DNA of 64,000 bases from Arthrobacter sp. SLBN-100 (GCF_006715305.1 NZ_VFMY01000001.1:1302001-1366000); one strand, 5' to 3'; shown: positions 31,736 to 41,420, numbered from the stretch's first letter. Numbers and translations are program-made. Notes: generated by a model not told the origin, from the sequence alone.

Positions 31736-31984
31736 ATGGATTGGCGTAACCGCGCAGCGTGCCTCGAAAAGGACCCGGAACTGTTTTTCCCCGTTGGAAA
31801 CACAGGCCCGGCACTCCTGCAGATCGAGGAAGCCAAGAGCGTCTGCCGCCGGTGTCCGGTAGTGGACACATGCCTGCAGTGGGCTCTCGAGTCGGGCCAG
31901 GATGCCGGCGTATGGGGCGGCATGAGCGAGGACGAGCGCCGCGCCCTGAAGCGCCGCGCAGCCCGTGCCCGCCGGGCCTCCTGA
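31736..31984 (+). CDS. whiB1: WhiB1-type iron-sulfur transcription regulator
   Basis: An 82-residue Wbl protein. From ATG 31736 the four cluster-binding cysteines fall at positions 9, 37, 40 and 46, exactly as in mycobacterial WhiB1. They are followed by the turn GVWGGMSEDERRALKRR and a basic DNA-binding tail. An in-frame ATG at 31718 would add six residues. WhiB1 binds a [4Fe-4S] cluster that reacts with nitric oxide and partners the housekeeping sigma factor; it is essential in mycobacteria. The neighbour on the opposite strand is pdtaS, the same pairing as Rv3219/Rv3220c in M. tuberculosis. Confidence 0.94.
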   Translation: MDWRNRAACLEKDPELFFPVGNTGPALLQIEEAKSVCRRCPVVDTCLQWALESGQDAGVWGGMSEDERRALKRRAARARRAS

Positions 31985-32023
31985 TTCCGCCAGGCACTGA
32001 ACGGCTGGCTGAAGAAACTTAAA

Positions 32024-32067
32024 GAAGGCCCTGGCCGCAACCCGCAAGGGTTGCCGCCAGGGCCTTC
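32024..32067. terminator. Hairpin terminator between convergent whiB1 and pdtaS
   Basis: A 20-bp stem with one mismatch (32024-32043 with 32048-32067, GAAGGCCCTGGC outer arm), loop GCAA. On the minus strand it is followed by TTTAAGTTTCTT, so it best terminates pdtaS. On the plus strand, after whiB1, the following TGCTGTT is a poorer run. Confidence 0.8.
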
Positions 32068-32078
32068 TGCTGTTCCCG

Positions 32079-33545
32079 CTACTTGGCCGCCAAGCTCAGC
32101 CGGATCTGGACTGCGGTGCCGCCACCCTCGCGCGGGAGCCACTGGATGCTCCCGCCCAGCTCACTCGTAACCAGCGTGCGGACGATCTGCAGCCCAAGGC
32201 CCTCAACGTGGGGCTTGTCAGGAAGGCCCACACCGTCGTCGGCAATGGTCACGGTGAGCTCCTCGCCGTCATCCCCTTCGGAGCGGTCAGCCAGAAGCCA
32301 GACAGTACCCGCCCGCCCCTCAAGGCCATGTTCCACAGCGTTGGTAACGAGTTCATTGATCACCAGCGCCAGCGGGGTGGCAAAATCACTCGGCAGCTCA
32401 CCGAACATGCCCGAACGCTCGGTCCTGACCTGCTGCGATGGCGACGCAACTTCCGCCGAAAGCCGGAACTGCCGGCCGATCAGCTCATCAAAGTCCACAC
32501 TCTGCGTCAGGCCCTGGGACAGGGTTTCGTGAACGAGTGCGATGGTTGCCACCCTGCGCATCGCCTGTTCAAGCCCCTGTTTCGCCTCATCGCTCACCAT
32601 CCGGCGGGACTGCATACGCAACAGCGCGGCCACGGTCTGCAGGTTGTTCTTAACCCGGTGGTGGATTTCGCGGATGGTCGCATCCTTGGTCACGAGCTCC
32701 ATCTCGCGCCGCCGGAGTTCGGACACGTCGCGGCAGAGGACCAGTGCGCCGAAGCGCTGCTGCTCATCACGCAGCGGGATGGCCCGGAGTGACAGGCTCA
32801 CACCCCGGGACTCGATCTCGCTGCGCCACGGCATCCGGCCGGTGACCACCAGAGGCAAGGTTTCGTCCACCATCCGGCGGTCCTTCAGCAGGCTGGCCGT
32901 GACCTCGGCCAGCGAGCGCCCCTCCAACGATTCCCCGTCACCGAGGCGCCGGAAAGCGGAAACGCCGTTGGGGCTCGCGTACTGCACCACGCCCTCGGCG
33001 TCGAGCCTGATGAGCCCGTCCCCCACGCGGGGGGCGCCGCGGCGGGAACCCGTGGGCGAGGCGAAGTCCGGCCAGAGGCCAAGGGTGCCCATCCGCAGCA
33101 GGTCGTAGGCACACTGCCGGTACGTCAGCTCAAGCCGGGAAGGCATGCGCGAACTCGAAAGGTCCATGTGTGTGGTGACAATGGCCAGGGTGCGCCCGTT
33201 CCGCACCATGGGAACGGCCTCCACCCGAAGCGCCATGTCGCTGTTCCAGTTGGTTTCGCTGGAGCGCTCAATGGAGCGGCTGTTCCAGGCCTTGTCCACC
33301 AGCGGCTGGAGGTCCGAGCGGATGGGATCCCCCACGAAGTCGCCATGAAACACCGTATGCGTGGTGGAGGGCCGGACATGCGCCAGCGCGACATACCCGT
33401 GGTCCGGGTGGGGGAACCAGAGCGCCAGGTCGGCGAACGCGAGGTCCGCGACCATCTGCCAGTCCCCGACCAGGAGGTGCAGCCATTCAGCATCGCCCGG
33501 CCCGAAATCAGCGTGTTCCCTGATAGGGTCCGTAAAGATTGCCAC
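32079..33545 (-). CDS. pdtaS: PdtaS-type sensor histidine kinase
   Basis: A soluble 488-residue kinase: GAF-like N-terminal domain (about 1-150), PAS domain (about 175-280), HisKA_2 dimerisation/phosphoacceptor segment (REIHHRVKNNLQTVAALLRM, His295/296) and a C-terminal ATPase domain (ALVINELVTNAVEHGL as the N-box; IADDGVGLP; GLGLQIVRTLV). No membrane helix, so it senses a cytoplasmic signal. In mycobacteria PdtaS phosphorylates the ANTAR RNA-binding regulator PdtaR; no such regulator is in this window. Synteny with whiB1 supports orthology. Confidence 0.92.
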   Translation of the reverse strand: MAIFTDPIREHADFGPGDAEWLHLLVGDWQMVADLAFADLALWFPHPDHGYVALAHVRPSTTHTVFHGDFVGDPIRSDLQPLVDKAWNSRSIERSSETNWNSDMALRVEAVPMVRNGRTLAIVTTHMDLSSSRMPSRLELTYRQCAYDLLRMGTLGLWPDFASPTGSRRGAPRVGDGLIRLDAEGVVQYASPNGVSAFRRLGDGESLEGRSLAEVTASLLKDRRMVDETLPLVVTGRMPWRSEIESRGVSLSLRAIPLRDEQQRFGALVLCRDVSELRRREMELVTKDATIREIHHRVKNNLQTVAALLRMQSRRMVSDEAKQGLEQAMRRVATIALVHETLSQGLTQSVDFDELIGRQFRLSAEVASPSQQVRTERSGMFGELPSDFATPLALVINELVTNAVEHGLEGRAGTVWLLADRSEGDDGEELTVTIADDGVGLPDKPHVEGLGLQIVRTLVTSELGGSIQWLPREGGGTAVQIRLSLAAK

Positions 33546-33573
33546 TGCACCTCCATTTGCGACGCAGCACTGG

Positions 33574-36500
33574 CTAGCGTCGGACGATTGACCTCAAGAG
33601 CCTCAATGCTACCGATAGTGAGGCCATATCATCGGCCTCGAGGGCATTGACCTCATCGAACATGCTCTTTGCCCGGCCCAACTGTTCCGCGTTCTGCGCT
33701 TCCCAGTCCTTGAGCCGCGCCTCCGGTAAATCGGCAGCAGCGGTGGCGTCCAGCACCGCCGTCGTTATGTCCGAAACTGTGGAGTACAGGTCATCGCGCA
33801 AGGCCGCACGGGCCAGCGCCTGCCACCGGTCCTGCCGCGGCAGGCTGCTGATCCGTTCCAGGAGTGAGTCCGCGTGGAAGCGGTTGAAAACGGTGTAGTA
33901 GACCGCAGCGATCTCCTCCACGGGGTTCTTGCGCACCCGGGCGATCTTCGCGATGTCCAGCAGGACAAAGCTCTCGAACAGCTCCGCCCACCGCAGTGCG
34001 AGCCCTTCGGGAAGCTCCCACTCGCGCCCCTTTTCAAGCCACCCGGCAACCCGGTCCCGGTCGTCGCCGCGCAGGTAGTCCAGCAGGCGGGCACGCATCG
34101 GGTCCAGAAGGGGCTTGAATTCTTCCACTACGCCGGCAATCGGACGGGACACGCTTCCCTGCCCCAGCAACCACCGGACCGCCCGGTCAAGCAGCCGGCG
34201 GATATCCAGGTGGACGGTGCTCCAGTGCTCGGTGGGGAACGACGCCGGCAGGCTGTTCAGCTCCTCGACCATCGCGTCGAGCTCGTAAACCTCGCGCAGG
34301 GCAACGAAGGCTTTCGCCACAGCAACTTCGGAGGCCGATGTTTCTTCCATGGTCCGGAAGGCGAAGGTGATACCGCCAAGGTTGATCATGTCGTTGGCCA
34401 CCACCGTGGCGATGATTTCGCGGCGCAGCGGATGGGTGTCCAGCTCCGCGTCAAAGCGATCCCGCAGTTCCTCCGGGAAGTAGGCCCGCAGTGTCTTCCG
34501 GAACCAGGGATCCTCAGCCAGGTCGCTGTCCCGAAGCGCCGAGGCCAGTTCGATCTTGGCGTAGGCGGCCAGCACGGACAGCTCCGGCGAGGTCAGGCCC
34601 TGGCCCTGCTGCAGCCGCTCCTGCAGCTCCGCCGTCGTGGGCAGCGCCTCAAGCTCCCGGTTCAGGTCGGCTTTCTTCTCCAGCCAGTCCATCAGCCGCT
34701 CGTAGCTCGGGCTCCACTCGGCCACGCGGGTACGGTCGTTCAGCAGCAGGATGTTCTGGTCGATGTTGTCCTCCAGGACCAGGCGCCCCACCTCGTCTGT
34801 CATCGACGCCAGGAAACCGGCCCGCTCTTCCGCAGACAGCTTCCCGGCAGCCACCATCCGGTCCACGAAGATCTTGATGTTGACCTCGTGGTCCGAGCAG
34901 TCAACCCCGGCAGAGTTGTCGATGGCATCAGTGTTGAGGATGACCCCCTGCAGCGCTGCCTCAATGCGGCCCCGCTGCGTCATACCGAGGTTTCCGCCTT
35001 CGCCGACCACCTTGACGCGCAGGTCCTTGCCGTCAACGCGGATCGCATCATTGGCCTTGTCCCCCACCAAGGCGTTGGTCTCAGTGCTCGCCTTGACATA
35101 GGTTCCGATGCCGCCGTTGTACAGCAGGTCGGCAGGCGCCAGCAGGATGGCGCGCAAAAGTTCGGGCGGGCTGAGTTCCGTCGTATCCGCGGGAAGTCCC
35201 AAGGCCACCCGCACCTGGGCTGACACCGGTATCGACTTCGCCTGGCGGGGGAACACACCGCCGCCTTCGCTGATCAGGGATTTGTTGTAGTCGTCCCACG
35301 AAGACCTGGGCAGTTCGAACAATCGCTGCCGCTCCACGAATGAGGTCTCCTCGTCCGGGTTGGGGTCGAGGAAGATGTGGCGGTGGTCGAACGCGGCAAT
35401 CAGCCGGATGTGGCGGGAAAGGAGCATTCCGTTGCCGAACACGTCGCCGGACATGTCCCCCACACCCACCACGCTGAAAGGCTGCGTCTGCGTGTCCAGG
35501 TCCAGCTCGCTGAAGTGGCGCTTCACTGATTCCCACGCGCCCCGGGCGGTAATGCCCATGGCCTTGTGGTCGTAGCCCACCGACCCGCCGGACGCAAAGG
35601 CGTCCCCGAGCCAGAACCCGTATTCCGCGGCCAGGCCGTTCGCGATGTCCGAGAAGGTTGCGGTTCCCTTGTCGGCCGCCACCACGAGGTAGGAATCGCC
35701 GTCGTCGTGCCTTACAACGTCCGACGGCGGCACGAGCCGCTCGCCGTCGCCCTCCGTGAGCAGGTTGTCAGTGAGGTCGAGCAGGCCGCGGATGAACGTC
35801 TTATAGCTTTCGATGCCTTCAGCCATCCAGGCGGACCGGTCCACCGCTGGGTCCGGGAGCTGCTTGGCGAAGAAACCGCCCTTGGCCCCGGTGGGCACGA
35901 TGACGGCGTTCTTCACCGTCTGAGCTTTCACCAGGCCAAGGACTTCGGTGCGGAAATCCTCACGCCGGTCGGACCAGCGCAGGCCGCCGCGGGCCACCTT
36001 GCCGAACCGGAGGTGGACACCCTCGACGCGGGGGGCGTAGACCCAGATCTCGAACATGGGGCGCGGGAAGGGCAGCCCCTTGATCTGTGCAGGATCCAGC
36101 TTGAAGCTCAGGTGCGGCTTGTACTGGTAGAAGTTGGTCCGGAGCGTGGATTCGATCAGATTAAGAAAGGTCCGCAGGACCCGGTCGGCGTCCAGGGTGG
36201 CAACCTGTTCAATGGCCTCTGCCAGTTCTGCACGTACGGAAGCCTGGGCCTCAACCCGCTGGTCTTCGCTCAGCGAAGGATCGAAGCGGGCGGCGAAAAG
36301 CGCGGTGAGGCCCCTGGTCACGTCAGGGTTCCCGAGCAGCGTGTCCGCCATAAACCCGAAGGAGTTGGCGTTGCCCATCTGGCGCATATACCGGGCGTAG
36401 GCGCGCAGCACCGTGATCTGCCGCCACTGCAGTCCCTCCCGGAGGACCAGCCTGTCAAAGGCGTCGGACTCTGCAGCACCGGTCACCGCCGCACCGAAGG

Positions 36501-38433
36501 AATCAGCAAGCAGCTGGTTGGTGGCCAGCGGATCCACCCCCGAGGGGTATTTCAAGCCGAGGTCGTACAGGAAGAAGTCCCGGCGGTCCGCGGTCTCGAT
36601 CTCGAACGGGCGCTCGTCGAGCACCTCCAGGCCAAGGTTGTGGAAGAAGGGAAGGATCTGGCTCAGGCTCTTCGGCTCCAGCATGTAGAGCTTGACCCGG
36701 GCATCCTCCTCCAGTGTCGCCCCCGCCCCTTCCGGGAGGTAGACGTGGACCCCGGGGCGTTCCTGCTTTGCACCTGCCGTCCGCTCTGCGGCCGCGCCGT
36801 ATTTTTCGAAGCGGGCGATGTCCTCGAGGGCGTCCTCCACCTCGTAATCCACCCGGTAGCTCGCCGGGAATGCTTCCGACCAGACGGCTGCCAGCTCCTT
36901 GGCCTCGGCAACATCCCGGCCGTCGCGCAGGACCTCGGCGATGCCTTCGCTCCAGGAACGGGCGGCAAGCACCAGCCGCTTTTCCAGTTCCTCAGTGTTG
37001 ACATGGCTGACGTCGGCACCCTTGGGCAGGCGGATGCGGAAGAAGAGCCTGGCGAGGGCAGACTCTGTCATCCGCGCCTCATAGTCGATGGACACGGCCT
37101 GGAAGGTTTCGCGCAGTTCCTGCTCGATGCGGAGCCTGACGTTGGTGGTGTACCTGTCCCTGGGAAGGTAGACAACGGCGGACATAAAGCGGCCGTAGAT
37201 GTCGGGCCGCAGGAAAAGCCGCGTGCGCCGGCGTTCCTGCAGTTTTTGGATGCCCAGGGCCGTGGCGGCGAGATCCGGGACCTCAATCTGGAAGAGTTCA
37301 TCCCTGGGGTAGGTTTCCAGGATGCCCAGGAGGTCCTTACCGGAGTGCGAGTCCGGCGGGAAGCCTGCGATGTTCAGGACGGCGTCGACTTTTTCCCGGA
37401 CGATGGGGATGTTGCGGACGGAGCCGGTGTACGCGCTGGTGGCGAAGAGGCCGATGAAGCGCTGCTCGCCGTTGACGTTGCCTGCGGCGTCGAAACTCTT
37501 GACCCCGATGTAGTCGAGGTACGCGGACCGGTGGACGGTGGAGCGCGAGTTGGCTTTCGTGATGACAAGGGCACGCTTTTCGCGTGCTTTCTTCCTGCCG
37601 GTGTCAGTCAGGTGCTGGATGTGCGGGGAGTCCGCGGCAGCGCGCAGCAGTCCCAGGCCGCTGTCTTCACGCAGTTCCAGGACGTCTTCCCCGTCCACGT
37701 TGACCAGGTCGTATTCGCGATAGCCGAGGAAGGTGAAATTGCCGTCATCAAGCCAGTGCAGGAGGTCCTGCGCCTGGCGCAGTTCGGCGATCTGCACCGG
37801 GTTGGCCACCTTGTCCAGGTTCTCGGCGATCTCCAGCGCCTTTTGGCGCATCTTCGGCCAGTCTTCCACCGCCGCCCGGACATCATTGAGTACCCGCCCC
37901 AGGCCTTCCAGGAGCGAGTCTTTGGCTTTGTCCGAGATGCGGTTAATCTCGACGGCGATCCACGACTCCATGTACGACGCGTTTTCACCCTGGGCTATCA
38001 GGTGCGACAGGCTGGGCATGGCAGCGGTGTCACCGCTGGAGATGCCGATATGGGAGGGGACCTTGTTGACCTTCGCCAGTTCGCCGGTTTCCGTGTTGCG
38101 GGCGGCAACGAACAGAGGGTGGACCACCAGCCTGATCGCCGCGTGCTGGCGGACCAGTTCTGCGTTGACGGAATCGACAAGGAAGGGCATGTCGTCGGTG
38201 ACAACGAAGACCACGCTGCTGTCTTCCTCATCATGGATGGAGATATTCGCGTGGCCGGGTTTCCGGATGGAAGCAACGCCCCGGTGTCCTACCGCCCGCG
38301 CGGTCAACACATCCGCGGGGTAGGCCCGGGCGTCCTCTTCGGCCAGGTGCTCATAGTAGTCCCCGAGAAAGCCTTCCAGGCCTTCAATGGCAAGGGGCTG
38401 ATCCTCCACGCTGGATCCAGACGACATCGACAA
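33574..38433 (-). CDS. gdh: NAD-specific glutamate dehydrogenase, large 180-kDa type
   Basis: A 1619-residue enzyme that oxidatively deaminates glutamate to 2-oxoglutarate. Length and layout fit the L_180 class (mycobacterial Rv2476c): a long N-terminal regulatory part with ACT-like segments, the central catalytic region with GKVARGGLRWSDRREDFRTE and VPTGAKGGFFAKQLP, then the Rossmann region (GVGDMSGDVFGNGMLLS) and the long C-terminal helical domain. No frameshift is seen. A long open frame on the opposite strand is a codon-bias shadow. The gene lies 28 bases downstream of the pdtaS start region and may have its own promoter after 38433. Confidence 0.95.
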   Translation of the reverse strand: MSMSSGSSVEDQPLAIEGLEGFLGDYYEHLAEEDARAYPADVLTARAVGHRGVASIRKPGHANISIHDEEDSSVVFVVTDDMPFLVDSVNAELVRQHAAIRLVVHPLFVAARNTETGELAKVNKVPSHIGISSGDTAAMPSLSHLIAQGENASYMESWIAVEINRISDKAKDSLLEGLGRVLNDVRAAVEDWPKMRQKALEIAENLDKVANPVQIAELRQAQDLLHWLDDGNFTFLGYREYDLVNVDGEDVLELREDSGLGLLRAAADSPHIQHLTDTGRKKAREKRALVITKANSRSTVHRSAYLDYIGVKSFDAAGNVNGEQRFIGLFATSAYTGSVRNIPIVREKVDAVLNIAGFPPDSHSGKDLLGILETYPRDELFQIEVPDLAATALGIQKLQERRRTRLFLRPDIYGRFMSAVVYLPRDRYTTNVRLRIEQELRETFQAVSIDYEARMTESALARLFFRIRLPKGADVSHVNTEELEKRLVLAARSWSEGIAEVLRDGRDVAEAKELAAVWSEAFPASYRVDYEVEDALEDIARFEKYGAAAERTAGAKQERPGVHVYLPEGAGATLEEDARVKLYMLEPKSLSQILPFFHNLGLEVLDERPFEIETADRRDFFLYDLGLKYPSGVDPLATNQLLADSFGAAVTGAAESDAFDRLVLREGLQWRQITVLRAYARYMRQMGNANSFGFMADTLLGNPDVTRGLTALFAARFDPSLSEDQRVEAQASVRAELAEAIEQVATLDADRVLRTFLNLIESTLRTNFYQYKPHLSFKLDPAQIKGLPFPRPMFEIWVYAPRVEGVHLRFGKVARGGLRWSDRREDFRTEVLGLVKAQTVKNAVIVPTGAKGGFFAKQLPDPAVDRSAWMAEGIESYKTFIRGLLDLTDNLLTEGDGERLVPPSDVVRHDDGDSYLVVAADKGTATFSDIANGLAAEYGFWLGDAFASGGSVGYDHKAMGITARGAWESVKRHFSELDLDTQTQPFSVVGVGDMSGDVFGNGMLLSRHIRLIAAFDHRHIFLDPNPDEETSFVERQRLFELPRSSWDDYNKSLISEGGGVFPRQAKSIPVSAQVRVALGLPADTTELSPPELLRAILLAPADLLYNGGIGTYVKASTETNALVGDKANDAIRVDGKDLRVKVVGEGGNLGMTQRGRIEAALQGVILNTDAIDNSAGVDCSDHEVNIKIFVDRMVAAGKLSAEERAGFLASMTDEVGRLVLEDNIDQNILLLNDRTRVAEWSPSYERLMDWLEKKADLNRELEALPTTAELQERLQQGQGLTSPELSVLAAYAKIELASALRDSDLAEDPWFRKTLRAYFPEELRDRFDAELDTHPLRREIIATVVANDMINLGGITFAFRTMEETSASEVAVAKAFVALREVYELDAMVEELNSLPASFPTEHWSTVHLDIRRLLDRAVRWLLGQGSVSRPIAGVVEEFKPLLDPMRARLLDYLRGDDRDRVAGWLEKGREWELPEGLALRWAELFESFVLLDIAKIARVRKNPVEEIAAVYYTVFNRFHADSLLERISSLPRQDRWQALARAALRDDLYSTVSDITTAVLDATAAADLPEARLKDWEAQNAEQLGRAKSMFDEVNALEADDMASLSVALRLLRSIVRR

Positions 38434-38483
38434 ACGCCTCCATCACAAGTATTCGCTGCATCGTCGCAGCTCTTACGGCGAGC

Positions 38484-39791
38484 CTAGTCTTTTAGTTTCC
38501 GCCTTGCTGTGGAAGAAAATACAGAGGTTTTCGACTTTTGCTGGGCGGGTGCACAAACGAGTTCGGCGATGGCCCGCCGAAGCCGAGAATCAGGTGCGAC
38601 CTCCAGCAACAGTGAGCCTCCGAGCAGCGCCGCATCCGCCGCCGCTCCGTCGTCCGGCAGGAAGGCTTTGATTTCCCATGCAGGACCATAGCGCGCCCAA
38701 GCGTCCTGCAGTTGCCGCTCAGGAGCCCGGCCCACGGATGAGGAGCGCACCTTATTTATCACGACGACGGGCGCGGCCTGCGGCACCGCAGCGTCAAGCT
38801 CCGCAAGGCCGCGGACCAGCCGTGGCACTCCGACAGGATCCGCGGCGCCAACGGCGTAAACGGTGTCGGCGAGCTCAAGGGAACGCAGGGTGGCCGCGTT
38901 CCGCCGGGGAGCCATCGTGTCAAAACTCAGTTCCTCGTCAGCTTCGAGGCAGAAGCCAGTATCCACCACAACAACCTCGGCAATCTGCCTCGCACGCTCA
39001 AGCACCAAGGCAAGGGCCGATGCCCGGAGTTCGGTCCAGCGGTCCGCACGGGTGATGCCGGTGAGCACACGGAAGGAGCCCAGTTTAGTGGCAACGGGAG
39101 TGGCCACTTTCTTCAAGGCCTCCGTATCCAGCAGGCCCTGGTCGGCGAGCCTGCACGCTTGAGCGAGGCCGGCGGACTCATCCATGAGACCCAGCACCGC
39201 CGCTATGCTCGCCCCATAACTGTCGGCGTCCACAAGGAGGACCGTTTTTCCTTGAGCGGCCAGTTCACCGGCGATATTGGCCGCAAGGGTTGTCCGGCCC
39301 GGCGATCCTGCCGGCCCCCAGACAGCGATGATTCGCCCTGGCCCGGGCTCTTCGGGACCCTTCCCCGTGCCCGCTTCAACGGGGGTGAGGGCCGCGCCAG
39401 GATCGGCCGGGGAGCTGCGGGGTGCTCCCGGGGGAACGCCCCCGGCGAGGAGGGCCACCGCCTCGGCGATCCTGTCCGAGAGCACCGCGGATTCCACCCC
39501 GGTCAAAGCTGAAGCCACTCCTATCCCCCGCAGTCTGGAAGCTTCCTCTACCGAGTCTGTCAGTGCGATGACGGCCACGCCCACGGCCCCAAGCCGGTCT
39601 ACAAGGGAGGCGGTGAGATCCTCGGAGCCGTCGGCCACTACCGCGGCCCGCGCCAGCCCGCTTTGGCACGCTGCCAGCAGTTCGGTGAGTTCTTCGCATC
39701 TCCGCACTACTGTCACCGGTCCATGCAGGCGCTCCAGCCCGCCGACCAGGTCCTCGCGGCTCTGCCCGACGGTGATGACGGGAATATTCAT
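38484..39791 (-). CDS. CpaE/TadZ-like ParA-family ATPase with a deviant P-loop
   Basis: A 435-residue protein with an N-terminal receiver-like domain without clear phosphorylation site (about 1-115: MNIPVITVGQSREDL, VVADGSEDL, VIALTDSVEEA), a variable linker, and a MinD/ParA-type ATPase domain (about 150-400). The P-loop reads GPAGSPGRTTLAANIA: the invariant Lys is Arg and the first signature Lys is absent. LLVDADSYGASIAAVLGL and VVVDTGFCLE are kept. CpaE/TadZ proteins place Tad/Flp pilus machines at the pole, but no CpaF or TadB/C gene is seen here. Start ATG 39791 overlaps the SAF gene stop (ATGA). Confidence 0.8.
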   Translation of the reverse strand: MNIPVITVGQSREDLVGGLERLHGPVTVVRRCEELTELLAACQSGLARAAVVADGSEDLTASLVDRLGAVGVAVIALTDSVEEASRLRGIGVASALTGVESAVLSDRIAEAVALLAGGVPPGAPRSSPADPGAALTPVEAGTGKGPEEPGPGRIIAVWGPAGSPGRTTLAANIAGELAAQGKTVLLVDADSYGASIAAVLGLMDESAGLAQACRLADQGLLDTEALKKVATPVATKLGSFRVLTGITRADRWTELRASALALVLERARQIAEVVVVDTGFCLEADEELSFDTMAPRRNAATLRSLELADTVYAVGAADPVGVPRLVRGLAELDAAVPQAAPVVVINKVRSSSVGRAPERQLQDAWARYGPAWEIKAFLPDDGAAADAALLGGSLLLEVAPDSRLRRAIAELVCAPAQQKSKTSVFSSTARRKLKD

Positions 39792-40432
39792 CGAGTTCCG
39801 CCGCCTGGGTTCCAAACCACGGAAATTTTCGCTTCGTTGGCCTGTGCACCCAGCAGGGCGGGCATCTGGGCGTCTTCGACGAGCACCATCAGGACGGTGG
39901 TCCGGGAGGATCCGAGGGCAGCGGCACCTTCGGCGACCTCCGCTATCTCGGCGCCGGGGAGAAGAAGCTTCGGTTCGCTGAATCCATTCCGCGCGTCGGG
40001 CTGCGCGATCCAAACGTCTACCCTGGCGCCCGGGACCGCTTGGGCAGGCAGCGTCTCTTCGATCGTCAGGGCAACCGGCTTGCGGTCAAGTTCGTCCACT
40101 GCGCCGAGGCTGGCCCGCGGAACGAGTTGGTCCTTGCCGATCCTTTGCACGGCGACGACGCCCTCCGGCAACCCCGACTCGGCTGTGATGTACTGGGACT
40201 CAACCTCACCGAGCCTGACCTTGGCCCGGATTACATTGCCGGACGTGAGCTTTTCGCCCACCGCGATGCCGTCCCTGGCGGCGTAAACCTCCGTGGTCCG
40301 GTCCGCGCTGTCCACCAGGAAAATGACGCCCGCCACAGATGCCAGCACCAGGAGGACACCAACCAGCAGGCGGGGATCCTTCCAGGAAGGCTGTTTCAGC
40401 CTGGCCGCCGTGACAGATGACTCAGGAACCAT
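39788..40432 (-). CDS. SAF-domain protein, CpaB/RcpC-like
   Basis: A 214-residue protein with one N-terminal membrane anchor (LLVGVLLVLASVAGVIFLV, about 22-40) and an SAF domain outside the membrane (EVYAARDGIAVGEKLTSGNV ... PEGVVAVQRIGKDQLVPRA). A C-terminal part follows that resembles pilus-assembly CpaB. Start ATG 40432 has GGGGGGAG upstream. It overlaps the CpaE-like gene by four bases, so the pair is one operon. CpaB proteins form the periplasmic collar of Tad secretion systems; the function in a monoderm with no other Tad genes nearby is unclear. Confidence 0.8.
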   Translation of the reverse strand: MVPESSVTAARLKQPSWKDPRLLVGVLLVLASVAGVIFLVDSADRTTEVYAARDGIAVGEKLTSGNVIRAKVRLGEVESQYITAESGLPEGVVAVQRIGKDQLVPRASLGAVDELDRKPVALTIEETLPAQAVPGARVDVWIAQPDARNGFSEPKLLLPGAEIAEVAEGAAALGSSRTTVLMVLVEDAQMPALLGAQANEAKISVVWNPGGGTR

Positions 40433-40589
40433 TACCTTTTCTCCCCCCAAATGTGCTTCGGGAACTCCACGATGTGCCCCGACTCCCCATTGTTGCGGCA
40501 GGGGCCCAGGAACAAAAGTCATAAATTCAAACAAGATCAAATTGTGGATAACGCCAGCAAAACATATCCAGCGGTGGCAAAATGGACGT

Positions 40590-40805
40590 ATGCCCAGGTT
40601 TCTTACGCTTGCAGATGTCGCGGAACAGCTCCAGATCAATTCCCCGGCTGCTTACGCCCTGGTGCGCAGCGGCGAGCTCAAAGCTATCCAGGTTGGCGGA
40701 AGGGGCCAGTGGCGGGTGGAGGAAAAGATGCTTGAGCAGTACATCGAGGAACGCTACGCCGAAGCAAGCCGGATGATCCAGGAGTCCAGGTCCAAGTCAG
40801 TCTGA
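40590..40805 (+). CDS. Small excisionase-type helix-turn-helix protein
   Basis: A 71-residue MerR/Xis-type HTH protein: RFLTLADVAEQLQINSPAAY (helix 1 and 2), LVRSGELKAIQVGGRGQWRV (wing), then a charged helix EEKMLEQYIEERYAEA. It is like the BldC-type/HTH_17 family common in actinobacteria. It lies divergent from the SAF/CpaE-like operon across a 157-base AT-richer gap, and may regulate that operon. That link is inference from position. Confidence 0.82.
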   Translation: MPRFLTLADVAEQLQINSPAAYALVRSGELKAIQVGGRGQWRVEEKMLEQYIEERYAEASRMIQESRSKSV

Positions 40806-40853
40806 CTCCTGCCCCGCGCTTATTTCCCGCCCGGGACGGCAGCATACTGAAGC

Positions 40854-41420
40854 TCACCCGGCTGTCCGGAGCGACCGGATGGCTGCCAGGGCAGTAAAGG
40901 GAATGGTGGCAACCTGACTGACCTGATGGTTACGCCGCACCTCACCCGGGTTGAGGACGGCGAGGTCAAGATAGTCCTTTCCGACACGGTCAATGACCCC
41001 TGCCAGCCGCACAGATCCCGAAGCATTCCCGACCAGGACTGACAGTTCCGCCCGGTCCCTGGCCATGCAGCGCAAAGCATGGGAAAGCCCCAATCGCTTG
41101 CGGACCCGGGATGTTTCGGTGGCCGAGAGCCTGCCCAGTCCCACGTAACGTGCTGCGGCTGCATAAGGAATGAGAATCTGGTGCTGTTCTTCGTGCAGGA
41201 CCAGCGCATCTCCGCCGGCATGCATCAGCGTGCCTGTAAACGACTCTGCTGACATCAGGTAGACGGTAAGCCGGCAGCCCAGCACGCCGCGCAGCCGGTC
41301 CGCCAGCTCCAGGCCGACCATCTCCGCCCTTGCCCGCTCATTGACCTCCGCGTTGAGGGCCAGCCGGTCCCCCTCAGCGAATTGGCTTTCCAGGTCATTG
41401 AAGAGTGCATCCCAGCGCAT
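40854..41420 (-). CDS. Conserved-looking protein of unknown function, possibly Sm-like
   Basis: A 188-residue soluble protein from an ATG at about 41420; the frame extends to a TTG at 41489. Helical N-terminus (DALFNDLESQFAEGDRLALN) followed by a beta-rich core (LTVYLMSAESFTGTLMHAGG, then DALVLHEEQHQILIPYAAAA). Its pattern of a strand-turn-strand followed by HQILIPYAAA resembles small Sm-like/ribosome-profile barrels, but that is only a visual likeness. No named family recognised. It is convergent with the HTH gene and divergent from the LysM gene. Confidence 0.65.
   Translation of the reverse strand: MRWDALFNDLESQFAEGDRLALNAEVNERARAEMVGLELADRLRGVLGCRLTVYLMSAESFTGTLMHAGGDALVLHEEQHQILIPYAAAARYVGLGRLSATETSRVRKRLGLSHALRCMARDRAELSVLVGNASGSVRLAGVIDRVGKDYLDLAVLNPGEVRRNHQVSQVATIPFTALAAIRSLRTAG

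Noticed and set aside
26932..31984. Complete type VII secretion locus
   Set aside because: I looked for WXG100-size frames with a central WxG and for EccB/D-type genes near the ATPase; none was found in the window.
35566..38487. 973-codon open frame on the plus strand opposite gdh
   Set aside because: It mirrors the gdh codon pattern, has no recognisable domain, and gdh is a full-length conserved enzyme. High-GC shadow frame.
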